Shown: positions 33,965 through 42,919 of the stretch, piece after piece | Layout of the letters: every line of letters begins with the position of its first letter | Position numbering within the stretch: position 1 is the first letter of the stretch | NCBI GenBank assembly: GCA_021324975.1 | Contig: JAJPIA010000063.1 | Span: forward strand, 1-64,000 | Origin: Bacillota bacterium | Lineage (GTDB): Bacteria; Sysuimicrobiota; Sysuimicrobiia; Sysuimicrobiales; Segetimicrobiaceae | DNA length: 64,000 bases | Direction of reading: 5' to 3' | Notes under the pieces: model-generated | Seen by the model: only the letters and a program-made list of their open reading frames with translations | Database searches by the model: none | Told to the model about the DNA's origin: nothing | Program-made: the position numbers and the translations under genes

Positions 33965-34936
33965 CTAGCCGGGGAGCAAGAGCAGCTTGCCCGTCGTGGC
34001 GCGGCTTGCGAGCGCGCGATGCGCCTCCGCCGCCTGCGCCAGCGGGAACGTGCGGTCGATGCGCACCCTGAGCCGCCCGGAGGCCACCCACCCCAGCACC
34101 GCGTCGGCGCGCTCCAGCAGCGCCTCGCGCGTCATCACGTAGTGTCCCATCGTGGGCCGCGTGATGAAGAGCGATCCCTTCTGGGCCAGGACCTGCAGGT
34201 CCAACGGCGGCACCGGTCCGCTGGCCTGCCCATACAGCACGAGATACCCGCGGGGCGCGAGACAGTTGAGGCTGCGTTCGAACGTGACGCGGCCGACCGA
34301 GTCGTACACCACCTGCACACCCTGCCCGCCGGTCAACCGCTTCGTCTCGGCCTCGAAGTCCTGCGTTTCGTACAGCACGACCTCGGCGGCCCCCGCCTCG
34401 CGCGCGAGCGTCGCCTTGGCCGCGGTGGAGACGGTGCCGATCACGCGCGCACCTCGCATCTTCGCCATCTGCACGAGCAGGAGTCCCACCCCTCCGGCCG
34501 CCGCGTGGATCAGCGCCGTATCACCCGCCTGGAGCGGGTACGTGGCGTGCGAGAGGTAGTGCGCCGTCATCCCCTGGAGCATGACGGCCGCGGCCTGCCG
34601 GGAGTCCATGCCGGCCGGCACGGGCACGAGCCGCGGGACCGGAACGACCGCATGCGTGGCGTATGCGCCGAGCCGGCCGGCGTATGCCACGCGGTCGCCC
34701 TGCCGCACGCCGCCCGACCCGGCACCGACCGCCTCGACCACGCCCGCGCCCTCGGATCCCGGCACAAACGGCAACGGCACCTTGTACTGGCCGAGCCGCT
34801 GGTAGATGTCGACGAAGTTGATGCCGATTGCCTCGAGGCGCACGAGCGCCTCGCCGGGCCCCGGGGCCGGCGTCGGCACCTCCTCGTAGCGCAGCACCTC
34901 CGGCCCGCCGTACGCGGGCACCCGGATCGCCTTCAT
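33965..34936 (-). CDS. NADPH:quinone oxidoreductase-like zinc-less alcohol dehydrogenase (MDR superfamily)
   Basis: A 323-residue medium-chain reductase: MKAIRVPAYGGPEVLRYEEVPTP start, FVPGSEGAGVVEAVG, the nucleotide-binding ALIHAAAGGVGLLLVQMAK, and QVVYDSVGRVTFERSL. There are no structural-zinc cysteines, which places it in the quinone oxidoreductase (QorA) group that reduces quinones or enones with NADPH. ATG 34936 is 5 nt downstream of the aldehyde dehydrogenase stop, so the two are co-transcribed. Confidence 0.88.
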   Translation of the reverse strand: MKAIRVPAYGGPEVLRYEEVPTPAPGPGEALVRLEAIGINFVDIYQRLGQYKVPLPFVPGSEGAGVVEAVGAGSGGVRQGDRVAYAGRLGAYATHAVVPVPRLVPVPAGMDSRQAAAVMLQGMTAHYLSHATYPLQAGDTALIHAAAGGVGLLLVQMAKMRGARVIGTVSTAAKATLAREAGAAEVVLYETQDFEAETKRLTGGQGVQVVYDSVGRVTFERSLNCLAPRGYLVLYGQASGPVPPLDLQVLAQKGSLFITRPTMGHYVMTREALLERADAVLGWVASGRLRVRIDRTFPLAQAAEAHRALASRATTGKLLLLPG

Positions 34937-34941
34937 GGCCG

Positions 34942-36357
34942 CTACGAGACGTGCAGGACGATCATCTTGAGCTCGGACATCTCCTGGACCGCGTACTTGG
35001 GGCCTTCTTTCCCGAACCCGCTCTCCTTCAGGCCGCCGTACGGCATCAGGTCCGCACGCCACTGCGGGCCCCAGTTGATGTGGATGTTCCCGGCCTCGAC
35101 CTCCCGCGCGAAGCGCATCGCCGTGTTAATGTTTTCCGTGAACACCCCGGCGGACAACCCGTAGTTGGTGTCGTTCGCCAGCGCGATCGCGTCGTCCACC
35201 GTCGGCGCCGGCGTGACCGCCACCGCGGGGCCGAACAACTCGCTCTTCGCCACGCGCATCTGTGGCGTCACGTCGGCCAGGACCGTCGGAGTGTGGATGG
35301 CGCCGCGCCGATCGCCCCCCACCACCAGCCTCGCCCCGGCGCCGACGGCCTCTTTGATCCACGCCTCCACGCGCTTCGCGTCCGTCTCCCGGACCATCGG
35401 CCCCACCTTGGTGCGCTCGTCGAGCGGGTCGCCGGTGGTCAGCGCGGCCACCTTCGGCTGGAGCGCCGCGAGAAAGTCCTGGTAGATCGGCTGCAGGGGA
35501 ATGACGCGCTGCGCGCTGATGCACACCTGACCCGCGTTGCTGTAGCCGGTCGCCGCGACCGCCGTGGCGACCTTGTCCAGGTCCGCGTCCGGCATGATGA
35601 TGAGGGGCGAGTTGCTGCCGAGCTCCATCGTGACCTTCTTGAGCCCGGCAACCCTGCAGATCTGCTCGCCCACGTCCCGGCTGCCGGTGAACGTGATCTT
35701 GCGCACGCGGGCGTCGGCGCACAGCGCCTCCCCCACGTCCTTGCCGCTGCCGGTGATGCACTGGATGCCATCCGCGGGCACGCCGCACTCGAGCAGGAGC
35801 GCGGTCAGTTTCAGCGCGCTGAGCGGCGTGTCCGTCGCGGGCTTCAGGATGACGCTGTTGCCCGCCGCGAGCGCGGGGCCGACCTTGTGCGCGACGAGGT
35901 GCAGGGGGAAGTTGAACGGGCTGATGCCCACGACGACGCCGCACGGCACGCGCAACGTAAACCCCATCTGCGTCCTGACACCCGGGGCGCCATCGAGCGG
36001 GATGACCTCGCCGTACAGGCGCTTCGCCTCTTCCGCCGAAAGGGCCAGGATCTCCGCGGCGCGCGTGACCTCGAACCGGGCCTCGCCGATGATCTTGCCT
36101 TCCTCGAGCGTGATCGTGCGCGCGAAGTCGTCGGCGCGGGCCAGAAGCAGGTCCGAGGCTTTGCGCAGGATCTGGAACCGCTCGTACCCGGTCAGGCGGC
36201 GCATCGCGGCGGCGCCGCGTACCGCGGTCGCGAGCGCCCGCTCCACGTCGTCGGGATCGGCCCTGGGGATCGTGTCGATCTCCGAGCCGTCGTACGGGTT
36301 CAGCACCGGGATCGTCTGTCGCTTGTCCACCCACTCGTTCCCCACGTACGTCTTCAT
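34942..36357 (-). CDS. NAD(P)-dependent aldehyde dehydrogenase
   Basis: A 471-residue aldehyde dehydrogenase with Asn in GISPFNFPLHLV, Glu in TMELGSNSPLII, catalytic Cys in NAGQVCISAQRV and the ELFGPAVAV/NTNYGLSAGVF-type C-terminal motifs. It resembles the lactaldehyde, phosphonoacetaldehyde or GapN-like branches more than betaine-aldehyde enzymes; exact substrate is unclear. First gene of a two-gene operon with the quinone oxidoreductase, which suggests joint detoxification or catabolism of an aldehyde. Confidence 0.9.
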   Translation of the reverse strand: MKTYVGNEWVDKRQTIPVLNPYDGSEIDTIPRADPDDVERALATAVRGAAAMRRLTGYERFQILRKASDLLLARADDFARTITLEEGKIIGEARFEVTRAAEILALSAEEAKRLYGEVIPLDGAPGVRTQMGFTLRVPCGVVVGISPFNFPLHLVAHKVGPALAAGNSVILKPATDTPLSALKLTALLLECGVPADGIQCITGSGKDVGEALCADARVRKITFTGSRDVGEQICRVAGLKKVTMELGSNSPLIIMPDADLDKVATAVAATGYSNAGQVCISAQRVIPLQPIYQDFLAALQPKVAALTTGDPLDERTKVGPMVRETDAKRVEAWIKEAVGAGARLVVGGDRRGAIHTPTVLADVTPQMRVAKSELFGPAVAVTPAPTVDDAIALANDTNYGLSAGVFTENINTAMRFAREVEAGNIHINWGPQWRADLMPYGGLKESGFGKEGPKYAVQEMSELKMIVLHVS

Positions 36358-36412
36358 GATCCCTCTCCCTCCTCGCGGGCCGGCGGCCTCGGCGCGGACC
36401 GCTCAGGCGCCC

Positions 36413-37006
36413 TCACGGAAGATCTTCCCGACCCTGATCCACGTGTGCCCGGTAGAACTCCAGCACCTTGGCCCGGTCCAGTTCGTGCAGCCACAGCCGC
36501 CAGTCCCAGGAGAGCACGGCGTACTGATGCGGCATGTCCTCGTACGGCGCGGCCACGAACTTGACGTTGCCGAACTTGCTCGGCGGAAAGTCGCGGAGCA
36601 TCTCCTGCAGCCGGAGCTCGACCCCGGGCGCCGCCGGCGGCCTGAAGAGCACGACGATGTAGCCGTGCTCGAGATTGTGAACCCAAAACCCCGGGGCGAG
36701 CCCCTGCATGTAGACACCCGCCGGCGCGGGCATCGGGTAGTGCGGACCCGAGGCCGGCGGATGTGCGCGGTACGGGATCGCGCTCCCGACGGGCACGTGG
36801 TCGTACCCCTCGTCGGGCACGTGCTCGCCGATCATCGGGCCCGCGGGGAGCGCGTGCGGCCTGAGCAGCCACCACCCGCCGGCACCGGCCATGACCAGCA
36901 CCGCGAGCCCCACGATCCACGCCCACGAGCGTCCGCCGCGCTGGCGAGGCGCCGGCGCGGTGCCACGTCGCGACGCGCGCCGTGCGCGGCCTTGTCCTTG
37001 CGGCAT
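36413..37006 (-). CDS. DUF3105 membrane-anchored protein
   Basis: A 197-residue protein: a basic N terminus, one membrane helix (SWAWIVGLAVLVMAGAGGWWLL, about residues 30-50), and an outer DUF3105 domain with the signature GPHYPMPAPAGVYMQ and HNLEHGYIVVLFRP. The domain's role is unknown. ATG 37006 is preceded by GGGTGGGG; ATG 37051 would add 15 residues, and the track start at 37315 is not credible. It shares the strand with the aldehyde dehydrogenase, 55 nt downstream of it. Confidence 0.75.
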   Translation of the reverse strand: MPQGQGRARRASRRGTAPAPRQRGGRSWAWIVGLAVLVMAGAGGWWLLRPHALPAGPMIGEHVPDEGYDHVPVGSAIPYRAHPPASGPHYPMPAPAGVYMQGLAPGFWVHNLEHGYIVVLFRPPAAPGVELRLQEMLRDFPPSKFGNVKFVAAPYEDMPHQYAVLSWDWRLWLHELDRAKVLEFYRAHVDQGREDLP

Positions 37007-37124
37007 GCTGTGCCCCACCCCACCTCGCGGCACGCCGACTTGCCCGTCCATAGTCGGTTCCCGGTCCCGTCCGCGGCCCCCTGCAACGAAAGATCGGCGC
37101 GGATCCGCGTCGAAGCACGCGGCC

Positions 37125-37685
37125 ATGAAGATCCTCGCCTGCGCCGACCTGCACGGCCACGCGGAACGCATCGCGCGCGTGCGCACCCTCGTCGCCGAGC
37201 ACTCGCCGGCCGTGGTCCTGCTCCCAGGCGACCTCACCCACGCCGGCCACGGGGAGGAAGCGCTCGATCTTCTCGGCGCGTTTGCGGTCCCGGTCTTTGC
37301 GGTCGCCGGCAACATGGACGGGCCGCGGGCGCTCGCGGAGATCGTTCACCGCGGCGGGCTGGCGGGAGCGACGCCGGTGGAGATCGGCGGCGTGTCGTTC
37401 GGAGGTCCACACGTGGCGTCGCCGTGCGACGTGCTGGTCACCCATGAGCCGCCGGCCGGCACCCTTGATCTCGCGTACTCCGGCCACCACATCGGTACCC
37501 GCGCCGTGCTGGACCTGATCCGGCAGGTCCGCCCGCGGGTGCTCGCGTGCGGGCACGTCCACGAGGCGGGCGGCGTGGCGTGCCTCGACGGCACGCTTGT
37601 CGTGAACTGCACCATGGGCGACGGAAAGACCGGCGGCGCCCTGATCGAGCTCGCCGCCGACGGCGTCACGGCGCGGCTCCTCTGA
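37125..37685 (+). CDS. YfcE/MJ0936-like metallophosphoesterase
   Basis: A 186-residue compact phosphoesterase: CADLHGHAERI, LLPGDLTHAGH, VAGNMDGPRA, VTHEPPAGTLD and ACGHVHEAGG are the metal-binding motifs (D-x-H, G-D, G-N-x-D, H, G-H-x-H). Such proteins hydrolyse phosphodiesters in vitro. ATG 37125 starts at the first strand; the track ORF from 36891 is frame extension. The stop overlaps the SIS gene start (TGATG), so the two are coupled. Confidence 0.82.
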   Translation: MKILACADLHGHAERIARVRTLVAEHSPAVVLLPGDLTHAGHGEEALDLLGAFAVPVFAVAGNMDGPRALAEIVHRGGLAGATPVEIGGVSFGGPHVASPCDVLVTHEPPAGTLDLAYSGHHIGTRAVLDLIRQVRPRVLACGHVHEAGGVACLDGTLVVNCTMGDGKTGGALIELAADGVTARLL

Positions 37686-38752
37686 TGGCCGCGATCACGG
37701 CGGAGACCGCGGCCGGGCGGTTGATGCGCCGCGAGATCGAGGAGCAGCCCGAGGTCGTCGCGCGGCTGTACGATCGCGAGCGTCCGGCGATTGCCCGCCT
37801 GGGCCGGTGGCTCCGGCGCCGGGCGCCCGAGACGATCGTGCTGGCGGCGCGCGGGACGTCCGACAACGCCGCGCTCTACGGCCGCTACCTCATCGAGACG
37901 TTGCTCGGGATCCCGGTCTCGCTTGCGGCCCCGTCGGTGCTCACCGTCTACCACGCCCGGCTTCGCCTCCGCCGGTCGCTGGTCATCGGGCTCTCGCAGT
38001 CCGGCGCATCACCGGACATCGTCGAGTTCGTCGAGACCGCGCGACGGTACGGTGCCCGGACCGTCGCCGTGACCAACGAGGCGGGGTCGCCGCTGTCCCA
38101 CGCGGCGCACGACACCGTGCTGCTGCTCACGGGCCGCGAGCGGAGCGTCGCCGCGACCAAGACCTACACGGCACAGCTGACGGCGCTCAGCCTGTTCGTG
38201 GCGGCGGCGTCCGGCCGCGGCCGACTCATGGACGCGCACGCCGGCCTGCCGGACTGCATGGCGCGTACCTTCGAGGCGGACGGCCGCATCCGCGACATCG
38301 CACACCACTGGCGCCGGATCGAGGAGTGCCTCGTGACGTCGCGGGGCTACGACTACGCGACCGCGCGCGAGGCCGCGCTCAAGCTCAAGGAGACGTGTTA
38401 CCTCGTGGCGGAGCCGGTCTCCGCGGCCGACCTGCTGCACGGGCCGATCGCCGTGGTGGACGAGGGCTTTCCGGTCCTGCTCATCGCGCCCCCGGGAGCC
38501 GTGCTGCCGCATCTCACGGCGCTCGCATCGCGGCTGCGGCGCCGGGGCGCAGGCACGCTGATCGTGTCCTCCGACGCGGCCATCCTCCGGCAGGCCGCCA
38601 TCCCGCTCGCGATGCCGGCCGTCCCGGACGAACGCCTCAGTCCGCACGTCTACGTGATACCGCTGCAGCTCCTCGCGTACCACTTGTCGCGGATCCGGGG
38701 ACACGATCCCGACCACCCGCGCGGGCTGCACAAGATCACGCGGGCGCGTTAG
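37685..38752 (+). CDS. double-SIS domain protein (GlmS isomerase-like, amino-sugar isomerase/deaminase)
   Basis: A 355-residue protein of two SIS domains without the GlmS glutaminase half. Motifs are IVLAARGTSDNAALYGRYL, GLSQSGASPDIVEFV (phosphosugar loop), KTYTAQLTALSL and KLKETCYLVAEPVSAADLLHGPIAVVD. This is the pattern of AgaS/NagB-II/FrlB-like enzymes that isomerise or deaminate phosphorylated amino sugars. A convergent polysaccharide deacetylase next to it fits amino-sugar metabolism. Coupled by 1-nt overlap to the upstream phosphoesterase. Confidence 0.85.
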   Translation: MAAITAETAAGRLMRREIEEQPEVVARLYDRERPAIARLGRWLRRRAPETIVLAARGTSDNAALYGRYLIETLLGIPVSLAAPSVLTVYHARLRLRRSLVIGLSQSGASPDIVEFVETARRYGARTVAVTNEAGSPLSHAAHDTVLLLTGRERSVAATKTYTAQLTALSLFVAAASGRGRLMDAHAGLPDCMARTFEADGRIRDIAHHWRRIEECLVTSRGYDYATAREAALKLKETCYLVAEPVSAADLLHGPIAVVDEGFPVLLIAPPGAVLPHLTALASRLRRRGAGTLIVSSDAAILRQAAIPLAMPAVPDERLSPHVYVIPLQLLAYHLSRIRGHDPDHPRGLHKITRAR

Positions 38753-39579
38753 CCGTCGCGCGCGGCGAATTCCTCGGCCGCGGCATCCATGCGCACGAAC
38801 ACCGCGCGCTGCGCCGCGAGCGCGTCGATCAATCGTTCCAGGACGAGCATGCGGTGTCCGCGGCCCATCACCTGGGGGTGGAAGGTGTACGTCAGCACCC
38901 CCCAGTCCACCGTCGCGGCCATGTAGCGAAAATCGTCCACCCAGTTGTCGAGCACGTCCCCGCCACGGCGGAGCCCGGGTTGAATCCCGGCGGGGGACCG
39001 CGCGTACTCGAAGTGGGGGTAGTCGTCCAGGGACCAGCTCACCGGCATCTCGATGAGGCGGGTCGCGGCGCCCCAGCGCACGGGGCGGTCCGGTGCGATG
39101 TCGTCGCCCTGCCGCGCCCGGTACGGCAGGCAGTCGTGCGCCATCATGCTGCTGTCGTAGACAAACCCCTGCTCGAGCAAGAGACGCACCGTGTGGGGAC
39201 TGAGGTCCCACGCGGGCGACCGGTAACCCCGCGGGGCGCTGCCCGAGATCCGGCAAATAGCCTCTCTGCCCCGGCGGAGCACCGCGGCCTCGTCCTCGGC
39301 GGAGAGTGTCGCCGGCGGTTCGTGCAGGTACCCATGATGCCCGATCTCGTGTCCCTCCGCGTGCACCCTTCGGCACATCTCGGGGTACGTGTCGACGGTG
39401 TGGCCCGGAATGAACCATGTGGACGCGATACCGCGCCGAGCGAGCAGATCGAGGATGCGTCCCGCGCCGACCACGCCGAACTCGCCACGGGAAATCGCCG
39501 TGGGCGTCACGGCACCGCGCGCGATCCAATTGGAGACCGCGTCGAAGTCGAATGTCAAGCACACGAGATGTCGCGCCAT
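38749..39579 (-). CDS. polysaccharide deacetylase family protein (NodB domain, PgdA/PuuE-like)
   Basis: A 276-residue NodB-homology enzyme: LTFDFDAVS (metal Asp pair), WFIPGHTVDTYPE, HEIGHHGYLHEPP (metal His pair) and RGYRSPAWDLSPHT. The N-terminal layout without signal peptide matches the Helicobacter PgdA/allantoinase PuuE branch, which acts on peptidoglycan sugars, purine-derived amides or N-formyl compounds. ATG 39579 follows GGAGGGAGG. Its 3' end overlaps the convergent SIS gene by 4 nt. Confidence 0.85.
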   Translation of the reverse strand: MARHLVCLTFDFDAVSNWIARGAVTPTAISRGEFGVVGAGRILDLLARRGIASTWFIPGHTVDTYPEMCRRVHAEGHEIGHHGYLHEPPATLSAEDEAAVLRRGREAICRISGSAPRGYRSPAWDLSPHTVRLLLEQGFVYDSSMMAHDCLPYRARQGDDIAPDRPVRWGAATRLIEMPVSWSLDDYPHFEYARSPAGIQPGLRRGGDVLDNWVDDFRYMAATVDWGVLTYTFHPQVMGRGHRMLVLERLIDALAAQRAVFVRMDAAAEEFAARDG

Positions 39580-39743
39580 GCCTCCCTCCTCCGCCAGCCT
39601 GGCATTCACGCCCGGAGCCACTTATGCGCGGACCGCGCGCGGCCCTGTCGCCCGGCTCAGCAGGATTCCCGCGCCGCCTCCAATATCACGTTCATGAAGC
39701 CCGACGCCCCGAAACCGTAGCGGGCGTGAAGGAGGGGAGATCG

Positions 39744-40160
39744 GTGGCCGATACCATCCGGATCGTGGACTACTATTACATCGAGGCGCCGAACAAGCCG
39801 GGGGAGGGCGCGCAGATGCTGCGCCACCTCGAGGATGCCGGCGTGAATCTTGCGGTGCTGCACGCGTTCCCGAGCGGCCGTCGCACGCAGGTGGACTTCG
39901 TGTCGACGGACGCCGCGGCGCTCAAGCGCGCCGCGAGACCGGCGAAGTGGAAGCTCGTCGGGCCGAAAAAGGCGCTCCTCGTCAACGGCGACGACCGGGT
40001 CGGCGCCTTAACCGGCTACTTCGAGACGCTCGGCGAGGCGGGGGTCAACGTGACCGCGGTGACCGCGATCGCGGCGGGCGCCGGCCGCTTCGGGGCCATC
40101 ATCTGGGTCGACCCGCGCAACGTCCGCCGCGCCGCGCAGTTGCTCGGCGCTTCGTCGTAG
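39744..40160 (+). CDS. ACT-domain-like small protein
   Basis: A 138-residue protein that looks like two tandem ACT-like halves: IRIVDYYYIEAPNKPGEGAQMLRHLEDAGVN and KALLVNGDDRVGALTGYFETLGEAGVNV. ACT domains bind amino acids and regulate enzymes. The GTG at 39744 follows GGAGGGGAG; the track ORF from 39417 is frame extension. No enzyme is fused or adjacent that would reveal its partner, so the role is unknown. Confidence 0.68.
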   Translation: MADTIRIVDYYYIEAPNKPGEGAQMLRHLEDAGVNLAVLHAFPSGRRTQVDFVSTDAAALKRAARPAKWKLVGPKKALLVNGDDRVGALTGYFETLGEAGVNVTAVTAIAAGAGRFGAIIWVDPRNVRRAAQLLGASS

Positions 40161-40226
40161 GCCCGGCACCCGCGCAGCGGCCCGCTGCCTTCCGTGCGCG
40201 TCGCGCGCCGCCGCGACAGGGTGGCG

Positions 40227-40985
40227 CTAGTCGTAGTATTGCGGCGCCTTGCGCAGCGTCGCCCACTGCGCCGGATCGTGCCCGTACACGAGCATCGCCC
40301 GCTCCGCGCGGGCGAGCTCCATGAGACGCCGCGCGCTCGCACGGGCCCGGTCCCGGTCCATGTACACGCCCCAGTTGTCGGTCTCCACGTTCTCCGGGGT
40401 GTAGATGGCGTCGATGGCCAAGATGACCGGGCCCGTCCGCGGCAGGCGCACCAGGACCGACTGGTGGCCGGGCACGTGCCCCGAGGTCTCGAGGAGCCGC
40501 ACGCCCGGGGCGATCTCCGTATCGCCCTCCACCACCTCGTAGCGGAGGTGCGGCAGGTCGAACAGGTCTTGCTGGAAGCGGTCGGAACCGCGCGCGGCTT
40601 CGTAGCACTCGCGCTGGACGAAGATCCGGGCGCGGCCGAAGTCGGCGTGATTCCCGCAGTGGTCGAAGTGAAAGTGCGTGCTCACCAGCACGTCGATGTC
40701 GTCGACCCCGAGGTCGATCTCGCCGAGCCGGTGCGCGATGTCGTCTTCCGGCCGCATCTTGACGGTGAGCACCTTCGCGAACGGCTTACCGCGGTGGGTC
40801 GCGAGCGGGTCCGCGATGTGCTTGCGGTGGATGCCGGTGTCTACCAGCAGATTGCGGCCGTCGTCCGCCTGAATCACGTACCCGACGATGGGAATGTCGA
40901 TCCGGGTGCCATCGCCCGACCCGGGGGTCAGCACGGCACCCTTGTCCACATCGCACCGTCCCAGGTCCAAGATATACAGTCGCAC
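40227..40985 (-). CDS. metallo-beta-lactamase-fold hydrolase (N-acyl homoserine lactonase-like)
   Basis: A 252-residue MBL-fold enzyme with the zinc motif STHFHFDHCGNH, the second-shell His in ETSGHVPGHQSVLV, metal Asp in VILAIDAIY and final His in YGHDPAQW. The N terminus (VRLYILDLGRCDVDKG) and overall order match AiiA/AttM-type lactonases that open acyl-homoserine or other lactones. GTG 40985 is preceded by AAGGAGG. The larger track ORF to 41675 is antisense frame extension. Located just downstream of a peptide importer on the same strand. Confidence 0.82.
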   Translation of the reverse strand: MRLYILDLGRCDVDKGAVLTPGSGDGTRIDIPIVGYVIQADDGRNLLVDTGIHRKHIADPLATHRGKPFAKVLTVKMRPEDDIAHRLGEIDLGVDDIDVLVSTHFHFDHCGNHADFGRARIFVQRECYEAARGSDRFQQDLFDLPHLRYEVVEGDTEIAPGVRLLETSGHVPGHQSVLVRLPRTGPVILAIDAIYTPENVETDNWGVYMDRDRARASARRLMELARAERAMLVYGHDPAQWATLRKAPQYYD

Positions 40986-41071
40986 GGCCCGCCTCCTTCG
41001 CGCATCGCGGTCAGACCTCGGCAAGGGTGGAGCCAGACACCGGCCGCCCCTGGCGGTGCATCGACACTGCA

Positions 41072-41965
41072 CTATGGACGGCGCAGCGCGGGGTCCAGCG
41101 CCTCCGTGACGCCGTCGCCCACGAAATTGATGGCGAGGATGACGAGCACGATCGCAGTGCCCGGCGCCGTGCTCATCCACCAGGCGGCGTTCAGGTACTC
41201 CCGGCCGGTGTTGAGATCCGCGCCCCACTCCGGGGTGGGCGGATGGACGCCGAAGCCGAGAAAGTTCAACGTCGAGCCCGCGATGATCGCCCAGCCCAAG
41301 GCGGTCGTGGAGAGAACCGCGACCTGGGCCCAGACGTTCGGCAGAATGTGCCGGCCGAGAATCCGCACGGATCCGCAACCGATCGCCCGGGCCGATACCA
41401 CGAACTCGCGCTGCCGGATCGACAGCATGGCCCCGCGCACGAGCCGCGTAAAGGCGGGGATCAGCGACACGCCCACGGCGATCATCACGTTGAGGAGGCC
41501 GGTGCCCAGGATCGTCACCACGACGAGCGCGAGCAGGATGCCCGGAAACGCCAGCATGATATCCATCGCCCGCATCACCGCGCCGTCCACCGCGCCGCCC
41601 GCATACCCCGCGGCGGCGCCGAGTACCACCCCCGCCCCGGCGGCGATACCGATGGCGATCACCGCCGCGAGGCACGTCGGCCGGGCGCCGGCCACGACCC
41701 GGCTGAGCACGTCGCGGCCGAATTGGTCCGTGCCAAGCCAGTGCACCGCGTCAGGCGGGCGCAACCGGTCCATGATGCTGACGCGCTCCGGACTGTACGG
41801 CGCTACCATAGGCCCCGCCGCCGCAAGCGCAAACACCACGAGCAACAGCACGGCGCCGGCGGCCGCGAGGCGGTGGCGGGCGAACCGTCGCCAGGCCCAG
41901 GACGGCCGTCCCGTGGCCGGCGGCGCCGGCGCCGGCGGCGCCGCGGAGGTGGCCTGAACGTTCAC
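41072..41965 (-). CDS. dipeptide/oligopeptide ABC transporter permease (DppC/OppC-like)
   Basis: A 297-residue permease with the OppC-type N-terminal helix (RHRLAAAGAVLLLVVFALAAAGP), HWLGTDQFGRDVLSRVVAGAR, and the EAA loop VVSARAIGCGSVRILGRHILPN, ending with PPTPEWGADLNTGREYL and INFVGDGVTEALDPALR. The GTG at 41965 directly abuts the stop of the DppB-like gene, with no spacer. No DppD/DppF ATPase genes are in the window, so they must be encoded elsewhere. Confidence 0.9.
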   Translation of the reverse strand: MNVQATSAAPPAPAPPATGRPSWAWRRFARHRLAAAGAVLLLVVFALAAAGPMVAPYSPERVSIMDRLRPPDAVHWLGTDQFGRDVLSRVVAGARPTCLAAVIAIGIAAGAGVVLGAAAGYAGGAVDGAVMRAMDIMLAFPGILLALVVVTILGTGLLNVMIAVGVSLIPAFTRLVRGAMLSIRQREFVVSARAIGCGSVRILGRHILPNVWAQVAVLSTTALGWAIIAGSTLNFLGFGVHPPTPEWGADLNTGREYLNAAWWMSTAPGTAIVLVILAINFVGDGVTEALDPALRRP

Positions 41966-42889
41966 TCAGCCGTACCGCACGCGCGGATCCAGCGCCGCGT
42001 ACGCGACGTCCACGGCGAGGTTGACCAGTAGGTACACGAGCGCCACGACGAGCACGACCCCCTGGATCATGGGGAAGTCCTTGGCCTGAATCGCCCGCAC
42101 CGCGAGCGACCCGAGCCCCTGGCGCCCGAAGATGGTCTCCACGACCACAGCCCCGCTCAACAGGTTGCCCACCTGGAGCCCGAGCAGCGTGACCACGGGG
42201 ATCAAGGCGTTCTTGAGCGCGTGCCGCACCACGACCGCGCCGGCGCGCAGGCCCTTCGCGTACGCCGTCGAGACGTAGGGCTGCCCCAGGGCCTCGAGCA
42301 GGTTCGCGCGGCACAGGCGCGTGATGATCGCGGAAAAGCCCCAGCCGAGGCTCACCGACGGCAGGATGAGCCCGCGGGCGCCGCCCTCGCTGAGCGCGGG
42401 AAGCCACCCCAGGCGCACCGCGAACACGAGAATGAGCAGCACGGAGAGCCAGAAGTTGGGCACCGCCACGCCGAGCACGGAGAAGCCGGTCCCGGCGAGA
42501 TCTATCCAGCTCCCGCGGTACATCGCGCCGATGATGCCGGCACCGAGCCCCACGGTCGCGGCGACGACCATCGTAGCCAGCGCCAGGGTGGCCGTGGCGG
42601 GAAAGACGAGCCCGATCTCCTCCGCCACCCGCCGCTGCGAGATAAAGGAGACGCCCAGATCGCCGTGCACGAGCCGCCAGACAAAGTCCCCGTATTGCAC
42701 CAGCAGCGGCCGATCGAGGCCGAGAGACCGCCGCAGGCTGACGATCTGATCCGGGGTGGCGTCGGTGCCGAACAACATGATCTGCGCCGGATCGCCCGGG
42801 ATGAGGTGCAGGATCAGGAACACGAGCGCGGTGACGCCAAACACAATCGGCAGGCTCGCGAGGAGTCGCCGGCCGATGAATGCGCCCAC
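41966..42889 (-). CDS. dipeptide/oligopeptide ABC transporter permease (DppB/OppB-like)
   Basis: A 307-residue permease: RRLLASLPIVFGVTALVFLILHLIPGDPAQ is the standard DppB N terminus, followed by LGLDRPLLVQYGDFVWRLVHGDLGVSF, the EAA loop STAYAKGLRAGAVVVRHALKNALIPV and VVETIFGRQGLGSLAVRAI. GTG 42889 start. It lies 30 nt after the binding-protein gene in the order binding protein, DppB, DppC. Confidence 0.9.
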   Translation of the reverse strand: MGAFIGRRLLASLPIVFGVTALVFLILHLIPGDPAQIMLFGTDATPDQIVSLRRSLGLDRPLLVQYGDFVWRLVHGDLGVSFISQRRVAEEIGLVFPATATLALATMVVAATVGLGAGIIGAMYRGSWIDLAGTGFSVLGVAVPNFWLSVLLILVFAVRLGWLPALSEGGARGLILPSVSLGWGFSAIITRLCRANLLEALGQPYVSTAYAKGLRAGAVVVRHALKNALIPVVTLLGLQVGNLLSGAVVVETIFGRQGLGSLAVRAIQAKDFPMIQGVVLVVALVYLLVNLAVDVAYAALDPRVRYG

Positions 42890-42919
42890 CGATCCGCCCC
42901 CGCGCGATCCTCCGCCGGC

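Noticed and set aside
35564-37447. 627-residue plus-strand ORF
   Set aside because: Antisense to the aldehyde dehydrogenase and DUF3105 genes; Ser/Arg/Pro-rich shadow.
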